Positions 52,609-62,180 of a stretch of DNA of 64,000 nucleotides are shown here, in pieces (positions within the stretch are counted from its first letter, which is position 1; each line of letters opens with the position of its first letter). Both the position numbers and the translations under genes were made by a program. The stretch covers positions 248,001-312,000 of the forward strand of contig NZ_JACAKB010000002.1 of the NCBI RefSeq assembly GCF_030326305.1. Direction: 5' to 3'. The notes under the pieces are model-generated. The model was not told where the DNA came from. It did no database searches and saw nothing but the letters and a program-made list of their open reading frames with translations. This DNA is from Myroides odoratimimus. GTDB lineage: Bacteria; Bacteroidota; Bacteroidia; Flavobacteriales; Flavobacteriaceae.

Positions 52609-54353
52609 AAAAACTAAAATCATTATCTCTACAGAAATTATTACAATATACTAAGCCGTATCAAAAGCGATTTAATTGGGTAGTTGTATTTGCGATTTCC
52701 CTTTCTATATTCGCTGCCATACGTCCGTATATGCTAAAGATAACTGTAGACGAATACGTACAGAAACAAGATCAATCTGGACTCTTACTCTATATCCTAC
52801 TGATGGGATTAGTACTCGTACTAGAAGTATCTTCACAATTCTTCTTTACCTATTGGGCGAACTGGTTAGGACAAGATATCGTAAAAGACATTCGAGAGAA
52901 ACTATTTGATAAAATCATCAACTTCAGAATGCGCTATTTCGATAACGAACCCGTAGGAAAATTAGTGACACGTGCAGTCTCTGACATAGAATCTATCGCT
53001 AGTATCTTCAGTCAAGGGCTCTTTATGATCGTCAGTGACTTACTAAAGATGTTCGTGGTACTGTGTATCATGTTCTATATGAACTGGAAGTTGAGCTGTA
53101 TCGTACTGATAGCTATGCCTATTCTATTATATGCTACGCGAGAGTTCCAACGACACATGAAAACTGCGTTCCAAGAAGTGCGTACACAGATATCTAATCT
53201 AAATACATTCGTACAAGAGCGATTAACCGGAATGAAGATCGTACAACTCTTTACGAGAGAAGAAATAGAATACGAAAAATTCAAGGAGATTAACCATAAG
53301 CACAATGTAGCTTGGCTAAAGAATATTCTGTATAACTCTATCTTCTTTCCGATAGCAGATATCGTATCTTCTCTTACACTTGGTTTTGTGATTTGGTATG
53401 GAGGGATGTCTATCGTACAAGGGGACAACCTAACTTCTTTCGGAGATTTATTCGCTTATACGATGTTGATCACCATGCTATTTAACCCATTGAGACAGAT
53501 AGCTGATAAGTTTAATGTCATGCAAATGGGGATTATCGCAGCAGAGCGTGTATTCGAAGTATTAGAAACGGAAGAACAAATAGATGATAGCGGAACAGTC
53601 ACTGCTCCACAGTTTGACGGTAAAATAGAGCTAAAAGATGTTCGCTTTAGTTATATCGAAGGAACAGAAGTACTGAAAGGGATTAACCTAGATATAGCAC
53701 CTGGTAGCACTATTGCGATCGTGGGAAGTTCTGGTGCTGGTAAGTCTACTATCATCAATCTATTAAATAGATTCTACGATATAGACAGTGGTACGATCTG
53801 TATCGATGGTATTAATATCAATGACTATAAACTGGCTACACTGCGCAAACAAGTAGCAGTAGTACTTCAAGATGTATTCTTATTTAGTGACACGATATAT
53901 AACAATATTACGCTACACGATAAGAGCATCACAAGAGAAATTGTCATCCAAGCTGCTAAGAAAATAGGGATACACGACTTCATCTTACAACTCCCTGGTG
54001 GGTATGATTATAATGTGAAAGAACGCGGTGTCATGCTATCATCTGGACAGCGCCAGCTGATCGCTTTCTTACGTGCGTATGTTAGTAACCCTAGTATTCT
54101 GATACTAGATGAGGCCACCTCTTCTATCGATACGCATTCAGAAGAGTTATTACAGAAAGCGACTGACTATCTAACTAAAGATAGAACGTCTATCATTATA
54201 GCACACCGATTAGCAACGATAGTAAACGCTGATCAAATCATCGTAATGGATAAAGGTAAAATAGTAGAAAAAGGAACGCATAAAGACCTATTAGAAATCC
54301 AAAACGGATACTATAAAAATCTACATGAGTCACAGTTTAACAAACAAATATAG
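52605..54353 (+). CDS. ABC exporter, fused permease and ATPase (MsbA-like)
   Basis: 582-residue half-transporter: six helices (about 20-310), then nucleotide-binding domain with Walker A GSSGAGKST, signature LSSGQRQLIAFLRA, Walker B ILILDEATSSID, and H-loop IAHRLATI. Resembles MsbA-type lipid/multidrug exporters. Only the family is assignable; the substrate is not. Coupled to truA by a four-base overlap, a pairing seen widely in Flavobacteria (general knowledge). Terminator follows. Confidence 0.93.
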   Translation: MKKLKSLSLQKLLQYTKPYQKRFNWVVVFAISLSIFAAIRPYMLKITVDEYVQKQDQSGLLLYILLMGLVLVLEVSSQFFFTYWANWLGQDIVKDIREKLFDKIINFRMRYFDNEPVGKLVTRAVSDIESIASIFSQGLFMIVSDLLKMFVVLCIMFYMNWKLSCIVLIAMPILLYATREFQRHMKTAFQEVRTQISNLNTFVQERLTGMKIVQLFTREEIEYEKFKEINHKHNVAWLKNILYNSIFFPIADIVSSLTLGFVIWYGGMSIVQGDNLTSFGDLFAYTMLITMLFNPLRQIADKFNVMQMGIIAAERVFEVLETEEQIDDSGTVTAPQFDGKIELKDVRFSYIEGTEVLKGINLDIAPGSTIAIVGSSGAGKSTIINLLNRFYDIDSGTICIDGININDYKLATLRKQVAVVLQDVFLFSDTIYNNITLHDKSITREIVIQAAKKIGIHDFILQLPGGYDYNVKERGVMLSSGQRQLIAFLRAYVSNPSILILDEATSSIDTHSEELLQKATDYLTKDRTSIIIAHRLATIVNADQIIVMDKGKIVEKGTHKDLLEIQNGYYKNLHESQFNKQI

Positions 54354-54693
54354 CTCAATATACAGAAGCGATAGGTTCACATCTATCGCTTTTTTATTGT
54401 TCATTATAAAGATGGTTTCTCTACTCAACATGAATTAGACGAAAACTTCCGAAGAGTAGAAATACTTTTGTTCTAAAATTTCAATATTTTTAGCACACTA
54501 TTCTATCCTAGTTTTTTAAAAGATTATCAACAATATTGCCTTTTTGATAATAATTGTCACGTCCTAATAGCCAAATAAGCTACACTCCTTGCAATTACCT
54601 TAGTTACAGCCTATCAACTTTTCGTATTGAAAGTTTCAATAACAGAAATAAATGATTATTTTCGTAGCATAAAATATAGAAATATATAGATAT
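54354..54693. other. 340-base gap before lpdA
   Basis: Contains the terminator at 54366-54396 and, just before lpdA, TATTTTCG at 54657-54664 as an approximate -7 element (7 of 8). Otherwise nothing recognised. Confidence 0.5.
54366..54396 (+). terminator. Terminator of truA-ABC exporter
   Basis: AAGCGATAG pairs with CTATCGCTT around an 8-base loop, then TTTTA. Confidence 0.9.
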
Positions 54694-56085
54694 ATGAAAT
54701 TCGATATTATTGTTTTAGGAAGTGGCCCTGGAGGTTACGTTACTGCGATTAGAGCTTCTCAGTTAGGTTTTAAAGTTGCAGTTGTTGAAAAAGAAAATTT
54801 AGGAGGTATCTGCTTAAACTGGGGATGTATCCCAACGAAAGCTCTTCTTAAATCGGCACAGGTGTTTGAGTACCTTAAACACGCTTCTGACTACGGATTG
54901 ACTATCAATGGTGATGTAGATAAAGATTTCAATGCTGTTATCGCACGTTCTCGTAACGTAGCTGAAGGAATGAGCAAAGGAGTTCAATTCTTAATGAAAA
55001 AGAATAAGATCGAAGTTATCGACGGATTCGGAAAAGTAAAACCAGGTAAGAAAGTAGACGTTACTGACAAAGATGGAAAAGTAACTGAACTATCTGCTGA
55101 CCATATTATCATCGCTACAGGTGCTCGTTCTAGAGAGTTACCTAACTTACCTCAAGATGGTAAAAAAGTAATCGGATACAGACAAGCACTAACATTACCT
55201 CAACAACCTAAGAAAATGATTGTTGTTGGTTCTGGAGCTATTGGAGTGGAGTTCGCTTACTTCTATAAATCAATGGGTACCGATGTAACTATTGTTGAGT
55301 TTATGCCAAATATCGTTCCTGTAGAGGATGAAGATATCTCAAAACAATTTGAGCGTTCTTTAAAGAAAAATGGTATCAACATTATGACTAACTCTTCTGT
55401 AGAGCGTATCGACACTACAGGTGAAGGAGTAAAAGCATATGTAAAAACAGCTAAAGGTGAAGAGGTATTAGAAGCTGATATCTTATTATCTGCTGTAGGT
55501 ATCAAAACGAATATCGAGAACATCGGATTAGAAGAAGTAGGTATCGCTACAGATAGAGATAAAATCTTAGTAAACGACTTCTACCAAACTAACGTACCTG
55601 GATACTATGCTATCGGTGACGTAGTACCTGGACAAGCGTTAGCTCACGTGGCTTCTGCTGAAGGTATCTTATGTGTTGAGAAAATCGCTGGACACCATGT
55701 AGAGCCATTAGATTACGGAAATATCCCAGGATGTACTTATGCTACTCCAGAGATCGCTTCTGTAGGTATGACTGAGGCTAAAGCGAAAGAGGCTGGTTAT
55801 GAACTTAAAGTAGGTAAATTCCCATTCTCTGCATCTGGAAAAGCAAAAGCTGCTGGTACTCCTGATGGATTCGTTAAAGTTATCTTCGATGCTAAATACG
55901 GTGAGTGGTTAGGATGCCACATGATCGGAGCTGGTGTTACAGATATGATCGCTGAGGCTGTAGTTGCTCGTAAATTAGAAACTACTGGATACGAAATCCT
56001 TAAAGCTGTGCACCCACACCCTACTATGAGTGAGGCTGTGATGGAAGCTGTAGCTGATGCTTACGGTGAAGTAATCCACTTATAA
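54694..56085 (+). CDS. lpdA: Dihydrolipoyl dehydrogenase (E3)
   Basis: 463-residue flavoprotein E3 of 2-oxo-acid dehydrogenase complexes. FAD-binding GSGPGGYV (about 8-15), redox pair GGICLNWGCIPTKALL (Cys40 and Cys45 region), NAD domain GSGAIGVEFAYF, and the C-terminal catalytic HPHPTMSEAVMEA. Codon use is clearly biased to preferred codons, as for a strongly expressed gene. Single gene with a terminator. Confidence 0.97.
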   Translation: MKFDIIVLGSGPGGYVTAIRASQLGFKVAVVEKENLGGICLNWGCIPTKALLKSAQVFEYLKHASDYGLTINGDVDKDFNAVIARSRNVAEGMSKGVQFLMKKNKIEVIDGFGKVKPGKKVDVTDKDGKVTELSADHIIIATGARSRELPNLPQDGKKVIGYRQALTLPQQPKKMIVVGSGAIGVEFAYFYKSMGTDVTIVEFMPNIVPVEDEDISKQFERSLKKNGINIMTNSSVERIDTTGEGVKAYVKTAKGEEVLEADILLSAVGIKTNIENIGLEEVGIATDRDKILVNDFYQTNVPGYYAIGDVVPGQALAHVASAEGILCVEKIAGHHVEPLDYGNIPGCTYATPEIASVGMTEAKAKEAGYELKVGKFPFSASGKAKAAGTPDGFVKVIFDAKYGEWLGCHMIGAGVTDMIAEAVVARKLETTGYEILKAVHPHPTMSEAVMEAVADAYGEVIHL

Positions 56086-56109
56086 GAATTAGATTATTCA
56101 ATATATAGA

Positions 56110-56140
56110 AACGGGCTGCCTTAAGGTAGCCCGTTTTTTT
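56110..56140 (+). terminator. Terminator of lpdA
   Basis: AACGGGCTGCC pairs with GGTAGCCCGTT (one G-T pair) around TTAA, with a T-run after it. Confidence 0.93.
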
Positions 56141-56170
56141 ATTTATCCTTACTTCTTTTATACTTTAAAA

Positions 56171-56599
56171 TTAATGTCCTCTATGTTTTTCCTTTTTCTT
56201 CTTTTGCCTTAAGACATACTTAAACTGCTCACGTTCTTCTTTTAGTAATCTATTCTCTTTTTTGCGCACACTCTTATCTATCTCTAGTTGCTCTTTCAAC
56301 ATGAGTTGTGCTTTTGTAAAAACATATTTCACTTTTAAGTCACTTTGTAATAAACGATTTTTCTTAACTTGTTTCTTAAATCTATACTTGTTCTTCTTAC
56401 AAGCCCCTTTAATACTAAAGGTATATTTCAATTCATTAAAATCAAGTTCACACAGAAACTTATTAATGGTAGAGTAATCTGGTTCTGCTGTTCCTATAAC
56501 TTCCTTAGCTACAGAATACTGTTTACCCTCTGTCTTCTCAAATAAAACAACCCAATAAGGTTGATCAAAATACACTGTTACCATTTGTTCTGTTATCAT
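56171..56599 (-). CDS. yjdF: YjdF-family protein
   Basis: 142-residue basic protein: beta-rich start VTVYFDQPYWVVLFEKTEG followed by a Lys/Arg/Glu-rich helical tail, the layout of YjdF (DUF2992). In Firmicutes, yjdF is controlled by a riboswitch that senses azaaromatic compounds; here no such leader is visible and an AraC gene precedes it instead. I start it at ATG 56599 (MITEQMVTV); the longer frame to 56671 would overlap the AraC gene and lacks family support. Gap to AraC is 31 bases. Confidence 0.8.
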   Translation of the reverse strand: MITEQMVTVYFDQPYWVVLFEKTEGKQYSVAKEVIGTAEPDYSTINKFLCELDFNELKYTFSIKGACKKNKYRFKKQVKKNRLLQSDLKVKYVFTKAQLMLKEQLEIDKSVRKKENRLLKEEREQFKYVLRQKKKKEKHRGH

Positions 56600-56630
56600 T
56601 TGTTTCTTTCTTTTGATTAAAAAGACAAAA

Positions 56631-57386
56631 CTAAATATCGGAGAACTTTGATAATTGAATAAAACGGTCATTTTTATTTTGAAATAATTCTCTTGGTGTC
56701 ACCCCACATAACTTTCGCGTTTCACGAATAAAATGAGCCTGATCTGAAAAACCTATGTCAGGAAAGAAACTTCCTCTCTTAACCCCTGCTACGTTAGAAT
56801 AGAACCTCAAAATATTACAATACTTCTTTAAGGATATACCAAAACCATTATTAAAATATCTATTCATTTGTCTTTGGCTCCAAAAAATAGTTGATTCCAA
56901 CTCTTTAATCACAATATTCCCACTATTCTTAGTAACAATATCAAATAAATCAATCTTCTTATGATCAACACCTTCTACATCAATAGAAGTAGCCCACATA
57001 TAAGCAGAAGTTATTAGCTTTTGAATATTTCCTCTACTAAAATCAATTTGAGGCAAAAAATCTGAAGGTAAACAACATTGACTATCTACAATATCATTAA
57101 TATTAATTTTCAAGAGATACTCTATACCAAGTGGAGTGAAACTAATCACTCTCATCTCACTATGAGGAGGAATGACAGTCATTTCTGGCTTAGTACACAA
57201 ACCGAACAACATCTTCTGCATATTCCCTTCCAAATCGTAAAAACAACACATATCTATCATTCCATCAGGAATTAAAACAATCTCATGTCCAAAAGAACTA
57301 GTATTATTCAATACCCATACAGAACTGATATATATAGCAAGCTGATCCTTAAAAAGGTGTTCTTCAAAATTAATGATATCCGTCAT
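56631..57386 (-). CDS. AraC-family regulator
   Basis: 251 residues. N-terminal ligand domain of about 120 residues (SFGHEIVLIPDGMIDMCCFY; DUF6597-like), then two HTH motifs (WSQRQMNRYFNNGFGISLKK and the second, IGFSDQAHFIRETRKLCG with VTPRELF). It directly precedes yjdF on the same strand, 31 bases away, so it probably regulates that gene or itself. Confidence 0.87.
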   Translation of the reverse strand: MTDIINFEEHLFKDQLAIYISSVWVLNNTSSFGHEIVLIPDGMIDMCCFYDLEGNMQKMLFGLCTKPEMTVIPPHSEMRVISFTPLGIEYLLKININDIVDSQCCLPSDFLPQIDFSRGNIQKLITSAYMWATSIDVEGVDHKKIDLFDIVTKNSGNIVIKELESTIFWSQRQMNRYFNNGFGISLKKYCNILRFYSNVAGVKRGSFFPDIGFSDQAHFIRETRKLCGVTPRELFQNKNDRFIQLSKFSDI

Positions 57387-57420
57387 TTTTAAATCATTTC
57401 GAATTAATATTAAAATTAAT

Positions 57421-57451
57421 AAAAAAACGAGTCTTTCTTTCGAAAGACTCG
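57421..57451 (-). terminator. Terminator of purB
   Basis: CGAGTCTTTC pairs with GAAAGACTCG; on the minus strand a run of seven T follows. Confidence 0.92.
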
Positions 57452-57477
57452 CTTATTCATTTTATTGTAAATTCTTA

Positions 57478-58827
57478 TTACAGAATATCTACTCCTAAAT
57501 AATTAGCTGGTGTGATTGCTTTAAGTTCAGTTTTAATCGCATCAGATACATTTAACGTGTCGATGAAATTATGCATTGATTCTTTATTAATCACTGTATT
57601 CGTTCTAGTTAAATCTTTTAAAGCTTCATACGGATTAGGGTATCCTTCTCTTCTTAGGATAGTCTGAATAGCTTCTGCTACTACAGCCCAGTTATTCTCT
57701 AAGTCTTGAGCAAACTTATCTGCATTCAGCAATAACTTATTCAATCCTTTTAATGTAGACTCAAATGCAATAAGCGTATGTCCAAAAGGTACTCCTACGT
57801 TACGCAATACTGTACTGTCAGTCAAATCACGTTGAAGACGTGATATCGGTAACTTAGCTGCTAAGTGTTCAAAGATTGCATTAGCGATACCTAAGTTTCC
57901 TTCTGAGTTTTCAAAGTCAATAGGATTCACTTTATGAGGCATAGCCGAAGAACCTATCTCTCCTGCCTTAATCTTCTGTTTAAAGTAATCCATCGATACA
58001 TACGTCCAGATATCTCTATCTAAGTCTATTAGTATCGTGTTTATACGTTTTAATCCATCAAAGAATGCCGCGAAGTGATCATAGTGCTCTATCTGTGTAG
58101 TCGGGAAAGAATGCTTAAGCCCTAAAGTCAATTCTACGAAGTCAGTTCCAAACTGTTTCCAATCTTGTTTTGGGTAAGCTACATGATGTGCATTAAAGTT
58201 ACCTGTAGCACCACCAAATTTAGCTGCAAAAGGTACTTGCTCTAATAATGCTAACTGCTGTTCTAGACGCTCCACGAATACGTAAATCTCTTTACCTAGA
58301 CGTGTAGGAGAAGCAGGCTGACCATGCGTACGTGCTAACATAGGTACATCCTTCCACTCTATGCTTAACTCTTTTAATCTATTGATAACAGTGACTAAAG
58401 ATGGTTTATACACATCCTCATACGCTTCTTTAGTCAATAAAGGTATAGAGGTGTTATTAATATCCTGAGAAGTTAGTCCAAAGTGAATAAACTCTTTATA
58501 TTCTTCTAACTTTAAAATGTCAAATGCGCTTTTCAGAAAGTACTCTACTGCTTTCACATCGTGATTCGTAGTTTTCTCCATCTCCTTAATCCACAAAGCA
58601 TCTTCTGTAGTAAACTCTTGATACAGTTTACGCAATTCAGGAAAGATAGAACTTGGGACATTGGCTAATTGAGGAACATTGTGCTCACATAGAGAAATAA
58701 AGTACTCTACTTCTACTAATACTCTGTACTTGATTAATGCTTCTTCTGAGAAATAATTAGCTATTGCATTGGTCTTACCTCTATAACGCCCATCGATAGG
58801 CGAAATAGCATTTAATTCTGTTAGCAT
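57478..58827 (-). CDS. purB: Adenylosuccinate lyase
   Basis: 449-residue enzyme of purine synthesis, splitting fumarate from adenylosuccinate and SAICAR. Start LNAISPIDGRYRGKT, catalytic segment TSQDINNTS, HGQPASPTRLGKE and the fumarase/lyase signature GSSAMPHKVNPIDFENSEGN. Length fits the family. Its promoter at 58852 has an ideally spaced TTG. Confidence 0.97.
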   Translation of the reverse strand: MLTELNAISPIDGRYRGKTNAIANYFSEEALIKYRVLVEVEYFISLCEHNVPQLANVPSSIFPELRKLYQEFTTEDALWIKEMEKTTNHDVKAVEYFLKSAFDILKLEEYKEFIHFGLTSQDINNTSIPLLTKEAYEDVYKPSLVTVINRLKELSIEWKDVPMLARTHGQPASPTRLGKEIYVFVERLEQQLALLEQVPFAAKFGGATGNFNAHHVAYPKQDWKQFGTDFVELTLGLKHSFPTTQIEHYDHFAAFFDGLKRINTILIDLDRDIWTYVSMDYFKQKIKAGEIGSSAMPHKVNPIDFENSEGNLGIANAIFEHLAAKLPISRLQRDLTDSTVLRNVGVPFGHTLIAFESTLKGLNKLLLNADKFAQDLENNWAVVAEAIQTILRREGYPNPYEALKDLTRTNTVINKESMHNFIDTLNVSDAIKTELKAITPANYLGVDIL

Positions 58828-58851
58828 ATTTTAGATTGTGTTGTTAAGACA

Positions 58852-58880
58852 CAAAGATAAAGCATTCAATACAGAATCAA
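58852..58880 (-). promoter_or_regulatory. Full Bacteroidota-type promoter of purB
   Basis: Minus-strand TTG (58878-58880), an 18-base spacer, and TATCTTTG (58852-58859), 24 bases upstream of the purB start. Confidence 0.78.
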
Positions 58881-59012
58881 AATAACTTAAATAAAAAAGA
58901 TAGTTGATAGTAGGTTTGTTTTTTTGTGAAGGTGGTTTTCTATTGTTTGCCTACGGCATAAGGTAATAGGAATTAGAGATATGATTAATTAACAGTTCAC
59001 AACTTCATAGAA

Positions 59013-59046
59013 ACAAAAAAAGATAGCTCATTAGAACTATCTTTTC
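59013..59046 (-). terminator. Terminator of the DUF2911 gene
   Basis: AAAAGATAG pairs with CTATCTTTT; on the minus strand a T-run follows. Confidence 0.82.
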
Positions 59047-59105
59047 TTTATATATTCAGCTATAATACTTCATAAATCAGTATTTTAAGCACTTCTTAAT
59101 TAAAA

Positions 59106-59951
59106 TTACTTGCTCCACTCTCTTATAGCGTCTTTATTGATCTTTATATAATCAAGGTTATTCGCTTTCTCTGCTAACTCTAATGCCCATTTGGCAGTTT
59201 CTACAGCAGCAATTTTATCTCCTCCTTTAGCTTGGATCTGTGATTTTAAGCGTACAAAGTAGTACGGTATTTTCTCCCCTGATTTTTCTATAGCCTTATT
59301 TACCCAATCTAGAGCTTTTACAAGATCTTTATTCGTTAGGTAGTAATATTCTGCTGCGCCATAGTAGTCAACGATTGTAGGTCCATCAAATGTCTCTTCT
59401 ATACTTTGCATTGCCAATTGATCTGTTGGTACTTTAAAACGGATAGGCACAACAGTCTTCTCCCACATAATCTCTAAGTCCGCATAGTCTATGTTCACAT
59501 TATTTACTGCTACAGTTAATGTCTCAAACTTGCGATCAGAACCAATAGGTTTAACCTTAGTCGATAAAGCTACTTTACTCTCGTCCCATTTCTCTGGTAA
59601 TCCCCAGTTATTCGTATCTGCATAGAATATTACTTCCCATTCTTCTACTTTAGGAATAGTAAATAATGCGTATGATCCTTTCTTTAATTTCTTACCACCG
59701 ATCTCTACATCATTACCAAAAGTAACTACCGTATTCATATTCGCTCCTGTTCTCCACATTCTTCCATAAGGAACTAAATCACCAAATACTAAACGCCCTC
59801 TCATATTCGGTCTTGAGTAATCAATTTTGATATCTGTAAGTCCCACTACTTGATGTGATTCTGCTTTTGTACTTGTAGGTGGAGTGTGAACTTGTGCTTG
59901 TGTACACAGTGTAAACAATGCAAATGATAATGCAACTAAACTTCTTTTCAT
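59106..59951 (-). CDS. DUF2911 exported protein
   Basis: 281 residues: signal peptide (MKRSLVALSFALFTLCTQAQ), then the DUF2911 beta domain (about 30-170; IKIDYSRPNMRGRLVFG, MWRTGANMNT), and a C-terminal TPR-like helical part (about 185-281; DYYGAAEYYYLTNKDLVKAL). A common periplasmic family in Bacteroidota without an established function. Single gene. Confidence 0.9.
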   Translation of the reverse strand: MKRSLVALSFALFTLCTQAQVHTPPTSTKAESHQVVGLTDIKIDYSRPNMRGRLVFGDLVPYGRMWRTGANMNTVVTFGNDVEIGGKKLKKGSYALFTIPKVEEWEVIFYADTNNWGLPEKWDESKVALSTKVKPIGSDRKFETLTVAVNNVNIDYADLEIMWEKTVVPIRFKVPTDQLAMQSIEETFDGPTIVDYYGAAEYYYLTNKDLVKALDWVNKAIEKSGEKIPYYFVRLKSQIQAKGGDKIAAVETAKWALELAEKANNLDYIKINKDAIREWSK

Positions 59952-60143
59952 TTTTCTTAGCTTATTTTATACGCTCTAATTAATCATCTAATATTCTGAA
60001 GAATACATCCTCTATTATTGATTAACAAAAGGTACTTAAATTAAATATTGTGTTTTGCTACCCTACTTTAGAAGGTTATCAAATGTATTAACTTTCTTGT
60101 TAAAATTAAATCAAAACACCTTTGTTTTTTTATACTACTACCA

Positions 60144-60173
60144 TAAAAAAAGCCACGTGATATCACGTGGCTT
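60144..60173 (-). terminator. Terminator of tilS-dsbD
   Basis: AAGCCACGTGA pairs with TCACGTGGCTT, followed on the minus strand by a T-run. Confidence 0.92.
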
Positions 60174-60194
60174 ATCTTAAAATATAATCGTAAG

Positions 60195-62180
60195 TTATTT
60201 TACTTTATTAATACCGCTTTCTAACCATGCTTTATAGTCTGGTGCATCTGGCATATAACCAACAGCTTCATTTAAGCGATTACCTTCTTTATCTAATACG
60301 ATATAATAAGGCTGTGCATTCGCTTGGTAATGTTTCATTTGGAAATCACTCCATTTATTACCAATCGTTTTTATTTTCTTACCTGTAGTTTCAGAAATAT
60401 ACTGTTCACTCTCTGGTAATTCTTTCTTATCATCTACATATAATGAAATTAAAACAACTTCATTTTTTAAGATAGATAATACTTCTGCTTCTGACCATAC
60501 ATAGTCTTCCATCTTACGACAGTTTACACATGCAAAACCTGTGAAGTCAAGTAAGACTGGTTTATTTACAGACTTAGCATAAGCCATACCTTTTTCATAA
60601 TCTGTAAAGGCAATAATATCATGTGCTCCTAGTTTAGCTCCGTCTGGAATAGCAGTAGCTACTCCTCCTCCGTTACCACCTTTTCCTCCTACACCATAAG
60701 GACTTTCTGAATATGTCATTGGTGGAGGGAAACCTGAGATAATCTTAAGTGGTGCTCCCCATAGCCCTGGTATCATATAAATCGTAAATACAGATACCAA
60801 TAAAGCCATAAACAACCTTCCTACTGATATACTATCTGTAGGGCTATCATGAGGTAACCTGATCTTTCCTAATAAATACAACGCCCATGCTCCAAAGATA
60901 GCAATCCAGATCGCTAAGAATACTTCTCTCTCTAACCAATGTGCTTGTAACACAAGGTCTGCATTAGATAAGAATTTAAACGCTAAAGCCAACTCTAAGA
61001 ATCCTAAAGATACTTTCACAGTATTTAACCATCCTCCTGAACGTGGCATAGAGTTTAACCATCCCGGGAACATAGCGAATAACATAAATGGCAATGCTAA
61101 TGCTAGAGAGAACCCTAACATTCCTACTATAGGTGCTATACCTCCTTTAGATGCTGCTTCTACCAATAGTGTTCCTACGATAGGTCCTGTACATGAGAAA
61201 GACACTATAGCCAGAGCTAATGCCATAAATAAGATCCCTACAATACCTCCTCTGTCTGCTTGTGAATCTACTTTATTAGCCCATGAGTTAGGTAGCATAA
61301 TCTCAAATGCTCCTAAGAATGAAGTAGCGAATATCACTAACAATAAGAAGAAGATAATATTAAAATACACATTCGTAGAAAGTGCGTTTAATGAATCTGC
61401 TCCAAATATTGCAGTCACTATCGTTCCTAATACTACATAGATAAGGATGATAGATAATCCATAGATAATTGCATTCTTAATTCCTTTCGCTCTAGTCTTA
61501 GACTGTTTAGTAAAGAAACTCACTGTCATCGGAATCATTGGGAATACACATGGTGTTAGTAATGCTGCAAATCCTGATAAGAATGCCAAAAAGAAAATAG
61601 TAAACAATCCTTTTTTCTCTTCCTTCGCATTCCCTGTTGTAGCTACTGTTGTATCAGTTGTATCACTGTCTTTTTTAGTATCTACAGCAGTAGTTGCTAT
61701 GTCCTCAAAGTTCTTTACTTCCTTCGTTTCAAGTGTTTTTAAGTCGTAAACAAATAAATTGCTCTGACTAATACACATTTCATCACATACCTGATAAGCT
61801 AATTCTACTTGGATAGTTTCCACAGCAGGATTAGTTATCTTAATGTCTTGAACTAATTTAGCAGAGTCTACGAAGTAGATTTCATCCACACCAAAAACGT
61901 CATTAAATGAAGTCTTTGTCTCACTCTCCTTTGCTTTACCTTCTAATGTATAATTACCTTCTTGATTATTATAAATAAACTCTAAAGGCAACGAACCTCC
62001 TTCTGGATTATATTGGGAGTATAAATGCCAGTTCTTTTCTATTACAGCATCCCAAGTAATGGTGTATTCTGTATCAGACTTTTTCTCAATTTTAGATTGC
62101 CATTTAGCAGGATTAGTAATCTGAGCCTGAATTGATATAAATGACAATAAAAAAAGTAGCAAATAAGCTAATTTTCTCAT
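60195..62180 (-). CDS. dsbD: Thiol:disulfide interchange protein DsbD
   Basis: 661-residue inner-membrane protein that carries reducing power from cytosolic thioredoxin to the periplasm. Signal peptide, N-terminal domain (about 20-160) with Cys pair in CDEMCISQS, eight-helix core with LLTPCVFPMIPMTV and SFSCTGPIVGTLL, and a C-terminal thioredoxin-like domain with CVNC (Cys551, Cys554). It supports c-type cytochrome maturation, fitting the many c-haem proteins here. It overlaps tilS by four bases. Confidence 0.95.
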   Translation of the reverse strand: MRKLAYLLLFLLSFISIQAQITNPAKWQSKIEKKSDTEYTITWDAVIEKNWHLYSQYNPEGGSLPLEFIYNNQEGNYTLEGKAKESETKTSFNDVFGVDEIYFVDSAKLVQDIKITNPAVETIQVELAYQVCDEMCISQSNLFVYDLKTLETKEVKNFEDIATTAVDTKKDSDTTDTTVATTGNAKEEKKGLFTIFFLAFLSGFAALLTPCVFPMIPMTVSFFTKQSKTRAKGIKNAIIYGLSIILIYVVLGTIVTAIFGADSLNALSTNVYFNIIFFLLLVIFATSFLGAFEIMLPNSWANKVDSQADRGGIVGILFMALALAIVSFSCTGPIVGTLLVEAASKGGIAPIVGMLGFSLALALPFMLFAMFPGWLNSMPRSGGWLNTVKVSLGFLELALAFKFLSNADLVLQAHWLEREVFLAIWIAIFGAWALYLLGKIRLPHDSPTDSISVGRLFMALLVSVFTIYMIPGLWGAPLKIISGFPPPMTYSESPYGVGGKGGNGGGVATAIPDGAKLGAHDIIAFTDYEKGMAYAKSVNKPVLLDFTGFACVNCRKMEDYVWSEAEVLSILKNEVVLISLYVDDKKELPESEQYISETTGKKIKTIGNKWSDFQMKHYQANAQPYYIVLDKEGNRLNEAVGYMPDAPDYKAWLESGINKVK

